DNA from: JBHEKP01 sp041859375
GTDB lineage: Bacteria; Hydrogenedentota; Hydrogenedentia; Hydrogenedentales; CAITNO01
Direction: 5' to 3'
NCBI GenBank assembly: GCA_041859375.1
Contig: JBHEKP010000117.1
Coordinates: 1-30,285 of the forward strand
Length of the DNA: 30,285 nt
The position numbers and the translations under genes were made by a program. How positions within the stretch are numbered: the stretch's first letter is position 1; every line of letters begins with the position of its first letter. The notes beneath the pieces were generated by a model that was not told the DNA's origin, searched no databases, and saw only the letters and a list, made by a program, of their open reading frames with translations. This document shows positions 1 to 5,338 of this stretch, in pieces.

Positions 1-290
1 TCGCGCAGGCCCGGCTCGTCGCCCTTGAAGGGTTTGCCGTGGGCCACGATAATCCGGGGCTTCGCCGCGCCGGAGGGGTCCTCAAACCAGGCCAGGTCCA
101 TCTCGATGCCCACTGGTGTGCCCGTCGCCAGGGCGCGGTCCACCCGGTCCACCCACTTGCCGTTGTAGGGGTAGCAGTTATGCGCGTCCAGCAGCACCCG
201 TTTCCCGGGCGCAAAGGCGGACTCGTCCGCCACGGCGGCGGCACCGCAGGCCAGCAGCACAAGCAGGGAAAGGATCAGGCGGACTGTCAT
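1..290 (-). CDS. Secreted PI-PLC/glycerophosphodiesterase-like protein (5' part only)
   Basis: The gene starts at ATG 290 on the minus strand and runs off the window after 96 codons, so only the N-terminus is seen. AAGGAG lies 8 bases before the start. The first 22 residues are a signal peptide (MTVRLILSLLVLLACG); LLAC could also be a lipobox, so it may be a lipoprotein. The mature start reads VLLDAHNCYPY, followed about 25 residues later by GIEMDLAW. A His-Asn pair followed by a Glu-x-Asp strand resembles the active-site entry of the PI-PLC/glycerophosphodiester phosphodiesterase TIM barrel. That assignment is inference from a fragment. It has its own promoter (343-371) and diverges from the four-helix-bundle gene. 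Confidence 0.7.
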   Translation of the reverse strand, partial: MTVRLILSLLVLLACGAAAVADESAFAPGKRVLLDAHNCYPYNGKWVDRVDRALATGTPVGIEMDLAWFEDPSGAAKPRIIVAHGKPFKGDEPGLR

Positions 291-342
291 GGACAAGACT
301 CCTTGAGGTTGGGGACGGGGACAACAACCGCAACTTTGACCT

Positions 343-371
343 GTTATACAGGGAATTGGATTCGGGGGCAA
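343..371 (-). promoter_or_regulatory. Sigma-70-type promoter for the leftward PI-PLC-like gene
   Basis: Read on the minus strand, TTGCCC (366-371) and TATAAC (343-348) are separated by exactly 17 bases. Transcription would start near 336, leaving a leader of about 45 bases that contains the AAGGAG site. The -35 box lies only 2 bases from the first GTGGAC unit of the repeat array. Confidence 0.55.
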
Positions 372-373
372 GT

Positions 374-503
374 GTGGACAGGGGGTGGACAGGGGGTGGA
401 CGGAAATGGACAGGAGTGGAGGGGAGTGGAGGGGAGTGGAGGGGAGTGGACAGGGGTGGACGGGGGTGCGCGGGGGTGGCGGGGGTGCGCGGGGGGGTAG
501 GAA
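374..503 (+). repeat. G-rich array of a 10-bp GTGGACAGGG-type unit
   Basis: GTGGAC or close variants (ATGGAC, GTGGAG, GTGCGC) start at 374, 385, 396, 406, 416, 426, 436, 446, 456, 466 and 476. After two 11-base steps the spacing is exactly 10 bases, one turn of the helix. The left units carry GGAC, the middle ones GGAG and the right ones degrade to GCGC. Runs of four to seven G recur throughout. The array lies between the leftward promoter and the start region of the four-helix-bundle gene. Reading frames across it are open only because it has few stop codons, and I do not consider it coding. Confidence 0.9.
462..497 (+). other. Canonical G-quadruplex motif
   Basis: Four G-runs occur at 462-466, 472-476, 481-485 and 491-497, with loops TGCGC, TGGC and TGCGC. 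This meets the usual definition (four runs of at least three G, loops of 1-7). It is on the coding strand of the downstream gene, about 90 bases before its start. Folding in the cell is inference. Confidence 0.65.
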
Positions 504-584
504 GTGGAAAAGGGTTGGCGCGGGCGCTAGACTTGGACGGGAAGGTTTGGCGGGCGGCAGTTTGCCCCATGGAGGTGTTGTGCG

Positions 585-1178
585 ATGAAGCCTGAGGACT
601 TGATTCCCACCCATGGCAGATACCGGGAGTTGAAGAGTTTTCAGGTGGCCCAACTGGTGTATGACGTGACGGTGCGTTTTTGCGGGAGGTATGTGGAGCG
701 GACGAGCCGGACACGTGATCAGATGGTGCAGGCCGCGCGGAGCGGGGTGCAGAACATTGCGGAGGGGAGCCAGGCGTCGGGCACGTCGAAGAAGACCGAA
801 CTCAAGCTCACGAATGTGGCTCGGGCGAGCCTTGAGGAACTGCGCCTGGATTATGAGGATTTTCTGCGGCAGCGGGGGCTGCCTGTCTGGGACCGCACCG
901 ACCCGCGGCGTGAGGATTTGTTTCAGCGCCGCTGCGCCACCGCCGACGCGATGGCTGAATGGGTGCGCGAGGTTCACAAGGGGGGACAGAAACGGGCCAC
1001 CTATGCTGAAATCGCCGCGAATGCGGCGCTGCTGCTGGTGACGGTGGCGTGCAGCCTGCTTGACCGGCAACTGCGGGCGCAGGCGGCGGCTTTTGAGAGC
1101 GGGGGCGGGTTTACGGAGAGGCTGTACCGTGTGCGGAGCGAGGCGCGGCGCAAGGGGCAAGACCGGGGCGAGGGTTGA
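585..1178 (+). CDS. Four-helix-bundle protein (S23/IVP-like family) with C-terminal suffix domain
   Basis: This is a 197-residue protein. GGAGGT at 571-576 sits 8 bases before ATG 585, which supports this start. Residues about 17-110 match the four-helix-bundle family known from 23S rRNA intervening sequences and related to the Avd accessory protein of diversity-generating retroelements: a start like FQVAQLVYDVTVRF, then RSGVQNIAEGSQ, then SLEELRLDYEDFLR. Residues about 120-190 form a further helical extension ending in GGFTERLYRVRSEARR. I recognise this as the 'four-helix-bundle suffix' found mainly in PVC-type bacteria. The C-terminus is strongly basic, which fits nucleic-acid binding (inference). 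The gene lies alone between GTGGAC arrays, with no reverse transcriptase, rRNA or transposase beside it. Its function is unknown. Confidence 0.85.
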   Translation: MKPEDLIPTHGRYRELKSFQVAQLVYDVTVRFCGRYVERTSRTRDQMVQAARSGVQNIAEGSQASGTSKKTELKLTNVARASLEELRLDYEDFLRQRGLPVWDRTDPRREDLFQRRCATADAMAEWVREVHKGGQKRATYAEIAANAALLLVTVACSLLDRQLRAQAAAFESGGGFTERLYRVRSEARRKGQDRGEG

Positions 1179-1205
1179 CGGGGGCGGGGCGAGAAGAAGG
1201 GGGAA

Positions 1206-1241
1206 GTGGACGGAAGTGGACAGGGGTGGACGGAAGTGGAC
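1206..1241 (+). repeat. Second GTGGAC array, direct orientation, four units
   Basis: GTGGAC starts at 1206, 1216, 1226 and 1236, exactly 10 bases apart, with alternating spacers GGAA and AGGG. Bases 1206-1230 match 396-420 of the first array at 23 of 25 positions by hand alignment. The four-helix-bundle gene is therefore bracketed by direct repeats about 810 bases apart. Confidence 0.9.
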
Positions 1242-1461
1242 GAAAAGCCCACGCCCCAGCCCATGCGCCAGCCCACACCACGCCCCACCACGCCCCACCA
1301 CACCACGCCACACCACGCCACACCACGCCACACCACGCCACGCCACACGCCAGCCCACACGCCAGCCCACACGCCAGCCCACACGCCAGCCCACACCCAG
1401 CCCACACCCAGCCCACACCCAGCCCACGCCCCAGCCCACGCCCCAACCCACGCCACGCCCA
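1242..1461 (+). repeat. C-rich, T-free repeat tract
   Basis: After a short lead-in, three repeat types follow one another: CACCACGCCA (10 bp, four perfect copies 1301-1340, with CGCCCCACCA copies before them), CAGCCCACACGC (12 bp, from 1351 to about 1386) and CAGCCCACACC (11 bp, from 1387 to about 1419), then degenerate CAGCCCACGCCC. No T occurs on the + strand from 1265 to 1462. All frames are open on both strands as a consequence of composition. I see no gene here. Confidence 0.9.
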
Positions 1462-1517
1462 GTCCACCTCTGTCCACCTCTGTCCACCCCCGTCCACCCT
1501 AGTCCACCCTAGTCCAC
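1462..1517 (-). repeat. Inverted GTCCAC array, six units at exact 10-bp spacing
   Basis: GTCCAC starts at 1462, 1472, 1482, 1492, 1502 and 1512, with spacers CTCT, CTCT, CCCC, CCTA and CCTA. It is the reverse complement of the GTGGAC unit, so it can pair with 1206-1241 (or 374-461) in single-stranded DNA or RNA, with the T-free tract as the loop. Confidence 0.9.
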
Positions 1518-1542
1518 AGGAAGCACGCGCGGGCGGGGCTTT

Positions 1543-1571
1543 TTGCATGTCCGCCGTCCGGATGGTAGGCT
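1543..1571 (+). promoter_or_regulatory. Weak candidate promoter before the VCBS-repeat gene
   Basis: TTGCAT (1543-1548) and TAGGCT (1566-1571) are 17 bases apart, with TGG directly before the -10 (extended -10 form). Each box matches consensus at only about half its positions. Bases 1518-1630 otherwise hold no feature I can recognise apart from the ribosome-binding site. Confidence 0.3.
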
Positions 1572-1630
1572 GTGGGGGTGGTTTGCGCGTTGGCGCGGAC
1601 CCGTGGACATGCAACAGCGAGGAGAAGACC

Positions 1631-2818
1631 ATGCGCGTATCCCCTGGAATGATGCTGGCGGTTGCGGGGCTGCTGTGCGCCCCGGCCCTTTTTGCCCTGG
1701 AGGCGGTGGAGGGCGGCCCGGCCTTCAAGACGCACCGGATCGGCACGTACCGGGGCGAGTCGTGCGGGGTGGGCGACTTCAACAAGGACGGGAAGCTGGA
1801 CATTGTGGCGCTGCCGTACATTTACCTTGCGCCGGAGTTCAAGGCGGTGGAAATCTGCAAGGTGGAGGGCGAGGTGGACGAGGAGGGCAAGGGCTACCGC
1901 TGGGACTTCATGAACGCGCCGCTGGACGTGGACTGCGACGGCTGGCTGGACGTGGCGACGGCGTCGTGGTTCGGCAAGAAGGCGGAGTGGCTGAAGCACC
2001 CCGGGGAGAAGATGGAGGGGCTGTGGGCGCGGACGCTGATCGAGGAGAACGGGAACTACGAGTGCGGCGAGATGTGGGACGTGGACGGCGACGGGAAGCC
2101 CCTTGAGATTCTGCCGGCGGTGATGGGCACGTGCTGGTACGAGTCGGCGAAGCTGCCCGACGGCACGCGGGGCATGGTGAAGCATGTCATTTCCGAGAAG
2201 ACAATGATCTGGGGCGTGGGCGGCGGCGACGTGAACGGGGACGGACGGCCCGATGTGATCCGGCCCGACGCATGGTTTGAGGCACCCGCCGATCCGCGCA
2301 AGGGGGAATGGAAGGAGCATCCGCTGGCCATCGGCGGCAAGGAGGACGGGAAGGCGGACCACACGGCCCCGGTGCTGGTCTATGACGTGAACAAGGACGG
2401 GCTGAACGATCTTGTGACCAGCGTCGCCCACGACTACGGCATCTTCTGGTACGAGCAGGGGAAAAAGGACGGGGAGACCACCTGGAAGCGGCACCTGATT
2501 GACGACACATGGTCGCAGTCGCACAGCCACGCGCTGGCCGACTTTGACGGGGACGGCGACCTTGACCTGGCGACGGGCAAGCGTTTCATGGCCCACAACG
2601 GGGGCGACCCCGGCGAGATGGAGCCGCTGGGCGTGTACTGGTACGAGCTTGAGCGCGGCCCGGAGCCCGTTTGGAAGAAGCATGTCATCTCGTACGACGA
2701 GGGCATCGGATCGGGCCTGAACCTGGTGGCGGTTGACCTGGACGGCGACGGCGACCAGGACATCGTGGTGACGGGGAAATGGGGCGGCCCGGTCTGGTTT
2801 GAAAACACGCTGAAATAG
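1631..2818 (+). CDS. Secreted VCBS/FG-GAP repeat protein
   Basis: A 395-residue protein. ATG 1631 was chosen because GAGGAG lies just upstream and a signal peptide follows at once (residues 1-22, cut near ALFA). The same frame stays open upstream through the repeat tract, but that extension has neither a leader peptide nor a ribosome-binding site. Seven calcium-binding-type loops (DxDxDGxxD and variants) lie near residues 49-57, 99-107, 150-157, 200-208, 252-260, 304-312 and 369-377, for example DFNKDGKLD and DFDGDGDLD. Between them are WYE...W strands. This pattern is that of an FG-GAP/VCBS beta-propeller, probably one complete propeller, acting outside the cytoplasm. The ligand cannot be told from sequence. 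It is likely a single-gene unit. Confidence 0.88.
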   Translation: MRVSPGMMLAVAGLLCAPALFALEAVEGGPAFKTHRIGTYRGESCGVGDFNKDGKLDIVALPYIYLAPEFKAVEICKVEGEVDEEGKGYRWDFMNAPLDVDCDGWLDVATASWFGKKAEWLKHPGEKMEGLWARTLIEENGNYECGEMWDVDGDGKPLEILPAVMGTCWYESAKLPDGTRGMVKHVISEKTMIWGVGGGDVNGDGRPDVIRPDAWFEAPADPRKGEWKEHPLAIGGKEDGKADHTAPVLVYDVNKDGLNDLVTSVAHDYGIFWYEQGKKDGETTWKRHLIDDTWSQSHSHALADFDGDGDLDLATGKRFMAHNGGDPGEMEPLGVYWYELERGPEPVWKKHVISYDEGIGSGLNLVAVDLDGDGDQDIVVTGKWGGPVWFENTLK

Positions 2819-2826
2819 GGCGTCAC

Positions 2827-2859
2827 GGCGGCGGAAAACCATTTCCCCGGACCGCCGCC
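2827..2859 (+). terminator. Stem-loop after the VCBS-repeat gene
   Basis: GGCGGCGG (2827-2834) and CCGCCGCC (2852-2859) are a perfect 8-bp inverted repeat with a 17-base loop, 8 bases after the stop codon. No T-run follows, so it is a weak terminator candidate or an RNA-end stabiliser. Confidence 0.35.
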
Positions 2860-2872
2860 GGAATGGTATACT
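2843..2872 (+). promoter_or_regulatory. Candidate extended -10 promoter for DAHP synthase
   Basis: TATACT (2867-2872) is preceded by TGG, giving an extended -10. A poor -35-like TTCCCC lies at 2843-2848 with an 18-base spacer. Transcription would begin near 2879, just before the hairpin at 2883-2900. Confidence 0.45.
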
Positions 2873-2882
2873 ACACGCCTTT

Positions 2883-2900
2883 GCGGCGCGTCCGCGCCGC
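2883..2900 (+). promoter_or_regulatory. GC hairpin in the DAHP synthase leader
   Basis: GCGGCGCG and CGCGCCGC form a perfect 8-bp stem closed by TC. It would be almost at the 5' end of the mRNA and ends 4 bases before the AGGAG site (2905-2909). It could stabilise the transcript or be bound by a regulator. No leader peptide or T-run is visible. Confidence 0.4.
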
Positions 2901-2919
2901 CAACAGGAGAGTTTTTTCC

Positions 2920-3933
2920 ATGATTATCGTGATGGCCTCCTCAAAGAAGGAAGACGTCGATCATGTGGTGCAGCGGGTCGAGGAACTCGGCTACAAGGCG
3001 CATGTGATCGTTGGCGTGGAGCGCACCGTGGTGGCCGCGGTGGGCGACGAGCGCGGCAAGGAGCGGCTTATTTCGCTTGAGGCGCTGCCCCATGTGGAGA
3101 AGGTGTTCCCGATCCTGAAGCCCTACAAGCTGGCGGGGCGCGAGGTGAAAAAGGAGCCGTCGGTCATCAACTGCGGCGGCGTTTCCGTGGGCGCGGGCCA
3201 TTTCTGCGTCATGGCTGGGCCCTGCTCGGTGGAGTCGGCGGACCAGATCATGGACACGGCGCACGCGGTGAAGGAGGCGGGGGCGCACATGCTGCGGGGC
3301 GGCGCCTTCAAACCGCGCACCTCCCCCTACAGCTTCCAGGGGATGGAACTGGAGGGGCTGAAGCTGCTGTGGGCGGCGGGCCAGGCGTGCAAGATGCCGG
3401 TGGTGACGGAGGCGACGACGCCGGAGCAGGTGGCGCTGGTGGCGGAATTCGCCGACATGATCCAGATCGGCGCGCGCAACATGCAGAACTACGGGCTGCT
3501 GCGCGCGGCGGGCAAGGCGAAAAAGCCGGTGCTGCTGAAGCGCGGCATGATGTCCACGATCAACGAATTCCTGATGTCCGCCGAATACATCATGAGCGAG
3601 GGCAACCCGGACGTGGTGCTCTGCGAGCGGGGCATCCGCACCTTTGAGACGGAGACGCGCAACACGCTGGACATCCAGGCGGTGCCGGTGATCAAGCAGT
3701 ACAGCCACCTGCCCATCATCGTGGACCCGAGCCACGCGGCGGGCCGGTGGGAGCTGGTGATTCCGATGGCCTGCGCGGCGGTGGCCGCGGGCGCGGACGG
3801 GCTGATTGTGGAGGTGCACCCCGAGCCCGGCAGGGCCATGTCGGACGGGCAGCAGTCGCTGAAGCCCGCGCGCTTCGAGGAAATGATGAACGCCATCCGC
3901 CCCCTGGCGGAGGTGATGGGCAAGACCCTGTGA
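2920..3933 (+). CDS. aroF: 3-deoxy-7-phosphoheptulonate (DAHP) synthase, type I-beta with ferredoxin-like domain
   Basis: Condenses phosphoenolpyruvate and erythrose 4-phosphate, the first step of the shikimate pathway (cytoplasm). The protein has 337 residues, the length of the Thermotoga-type enzyme. Residues 1-70 are the ferredoxin-like regulatory domain (start MIIVMASSKKEDVDHV), and the TIM barrel follows. Metal ligands are visible as C102 (AGPCSVES), H272 (DPSHAAG), E298 (VEVHPEP) and D309 (SDGQQSL), at the numbers I recall for the Thermotoga enzyme. PEP/phosphate-binding motifs are GGAFKPRTSPYSFQG, IGARNMQN and LLKRG. In this class the N-terminal domain mediates feedback inhibition by aromatic amino acids; here that is inferred. 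AGGAG precedes ATG 2920. scpB starts 23 bases downstream, so co-transcription is likely. Confidence 0.95.
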   Translation: MIIVMASSKKEDVDHVVQRVEELGYKAHVIVGVERTVVAAVGDERGKERLISLEALPHVEKVFPILKPYKLAGREVKKEPSVINCGGVSVGAGHFCVMAGPCSVESADQIMDTAHAVKEAGAHMLRGGAFKPRTSPYSFQGMELEGLKLLWAAGQACKMPVVTEATTPEQVALVAEFADMIQIGARNMQNYGLLRAAGKAKKPVLLKRGMMSTINEFLMSAEYIMSEGNPDVVLCERGIRTFETETRNTLDIQAVPVIKQYSHLPIIVDPSHAAGRWELVIPMACAAVAAGADGLIVEVHPEPGRAMSDGQQSLKPARFEEMMNAIRPLAEVMGKTL

Positions 3934-3956
3934 CCAGCGGGGACGCCGGAGACACC

Positions 3957-4583
3957 ATGGACGAGCCGATGCGCCAGGACGACACGCTGATACCGCCGGA
4001 GGAAATTGAGGCGGCGCCGGACGGCGGGGACATCCTTGAGCCGGTGGAAAGCCTGGGCCGGGAGGAGTCGCGGCAGGCGCTCTACGCGCTGCTTTTCGCG
4101 GCGGACCGCCCGCTGAGCGCGGGCCGGCTCGCGGAGGCGCTGGGCGACATGGACCCCGACATCGTGGCCATGCTGCTGGAGGAGCTCCGGGAGGAGCTGA
4201 ACGGCCGCAACGAGCTTCCCTACTCGCTGTGCGAGATAGCGGGCGGCTACCAGCTGATGACCAAGCCGCAGTTCGCCCCCTTTGTGCGGCGGCTTTTCCA
4301 GATCAAGAAGAGCAACCGCATGTCCAAGTCGCTGCTGGAGACGCTGGCCATCATCGCCTACAAGCAGCCTGTGACCCGCGCGGAGGTGGAGGCGATCCGC
4401 GGCGTGAGCGTGTCCTACGCCTTCGACCAACTCCAGGAGAAACGGCTGATCAAGGTTTCGGGCGTGTCGGATCTGCCCGGCCGGCCGAAGCTGTACCGGA
4501 CCACCGACGAGTTCCTGACCACCTTCGGCCTGAAGAGCCTGAAGGAGCTCCCGTCGCTGGACGAACTGAAGATAATGGACTGA
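3957..4583 (+). CDS. scpB: Segregation and condensation protein B
   Basis: Kleisin-associated winged-helix protein of the SMC-ScpAB complex, which compacts and separates sister chromosomes. It has 208 residues. After an acidic, probably disordered tail of about 35 residues come two winged-helix domains. Diagnostic family strings are LLETLAIIAYKQPVTRAEVE, then IRGVS, then GRPKLYRTTDEFLTTFGL near the end. ATG 3957 has GGAG 5 bases upstream. It stands between DAHP synthase and an RsuA-type pseudouridine synthase; the scpB-pseudouridine synthase pair is common in bacteria. Unusually, scpA is not the upstream neighbour and must lie elsewhere. Confidence 0.95.
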   Translation: MDEPMRQDDTLIPPEEIEAAPDGGDILEPVESLGREESRQALYALLFAADRPLSAGRLAEALGDMDPDIVAMLLEELREELNGRNELPYSLCEIAGGYQLMTKPQFAPFVRRLFQIKKSNRMSKSLLETLAIIAYKQPVTRAEVEAIRGVSVSYAFDQLQEKRLIKVSGVSDLPGRPKLYRTTDEFLTTFGLKSLKELPSLDELKIMD

Positions 4584-4588
4584 GCACG

Positions 4589-5326
4589 GTGCTGCGGCTG
4601 CAGAAATACCTTGCGGAATGCGGCGTGGCCTCGCGGCGCGCGTCGGAGCAGCTCATTGCGGAGGGCCGCGTCACGGTGAACGGCGAGGTTGCCCAGGTGG
4701 GCCGGACCGTGGACCCGGAGACGGACCGGGTGGCGCTGGACGGCGCGCCGGTGGGCCGCGCGGACGACAAGGTGTACATCGTGCTGAACAAGCCGCGCAT
4801 GACCATGACCACCGCGCATGACACCCACGGGCGCCGCACGGTGCTGGATCTTGTGGACGGCCTGCACGCCCGGGTGTTTCCGGTGGGCCGTCTGGACTTC
4901 GACGTGGAGGGGGTGCTGCTGCTGACCAACGACGGCGAGCTGGCCTTCCGCCTGACCCACCCGTCCTACGAGGTGGAGAAGGTGTACCTTGCGCGGGTGC
5001 GCGGGCGGATGACCCCGGAGCGCGCGGCGCTGCTGGAGAAGGGCGTGATGCTGGAGGACGGCATGAGCGCGCCCGCGAAGGCGGCGGTGCTCAACGCGGA
5101 CGACCGGTCGTCGCAGCTCCGCCTCGCCATCCACGAGGGCCGCAAGCGCGAGGTGAAGCGCATGTGCGCGGCGGTGGGCCATCCGGTGCAGGCGCTCCAG
5201 CGCACCGCCTTCGCCCACGTCCGCGCGGACAATCTGCGCCCCGGCGAGTGGCGTTTCCTCTCAAAAGCCGAACTGGACGGCCTTCTCCGCCTGGTGGGCA
5301 TGGATTCCCCCCGGCCCGCCAAATAG
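4589..5326 (+). CDS. RsuA/RluB-family rRNA pseudouridine synthase
   Basis: Isomerises a specific uridine of ribosomal RNA to pseudouridine. It has 245 residues. An S4 RNA-binding domain covers residues 2-45 (RLQKYLAECGVASRRASE), and the catalytic domain follows with GRLDFDVEGVLLLTNDG; D103 is the expected catalytic aspartate. The C-terminal motif EGRKREVKRM is typical of RsuA/RluB/E/F. GTG 4589 is taken as the start because the S4 domain begins there and scpB ends 6 bases before it; the ribosome-binding site is weak, suggesting coupling to scpB. The scpB neighbourhood favours RluB, but sequence alone does not separate the subfamilies. Confidence 0.92.
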   Translation: MLRLQKYLAECGVASRRASEQLIAEGRVTVNGEVAQVGRTVDPETDRVALDGAPVGRADDKVYIVLNKPRMTMTTAHDTHGRRTVLDLVDGLHARVFPVGRLDFDVEGVLLLTNDGELAFRLTHPSYEVEKVYLARVRGRMTPERAALLEKGVMLEDGMSAPAKAAVLNADDRSSQLRLAIHEGRKREVKRMCAAVGHPVQALQRTAFAHVRADNLRPGEWRFLSKAELDGLLRLVGMDSPRPAK

Positions 5327-5338
5327 TCCGCCCCCCCC

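Noticed and set aside
514..530. Sigma-54 promoter upstream of the four-helix-bundle gene
   Set aside because: TGGC is present but no TGC at the -12 distance.
585..1178. Diversity-generating retroelement accessory (Avd) gene
   Set aside because: No reverse transcriptase, template repeat or variable target gene in the window, and the suffix domain is not part of Avd.
1001..1512. Long open frames on both strands across the repeats, giving periodic peptides such as PTRQ or VWAG repeats
   Set aside because: The arrays contain almost no stop codons in any frame, so all frames stay open. There are no suitable ribosome-binding sites or recognisable domains.
374..1517. CRISPR array
   Set aside because: Units are 10-12 bases with no unique spacers of constant length, and no cas gene is present.
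1519..1545. Rho-independent terminator ending in TTTTT
   Set aside because: Only a 4-bp AAGC/GCTT stem with a 12-base loop could form.
1175..1630. Possible 152-residue N-terminal extension of the VCBS-repeat protein through the array (PHAS repeats)
   Set aside because: A ribosome-binding site and signal peptide lie at ATG 1631. An extension would bury the signal peptide.
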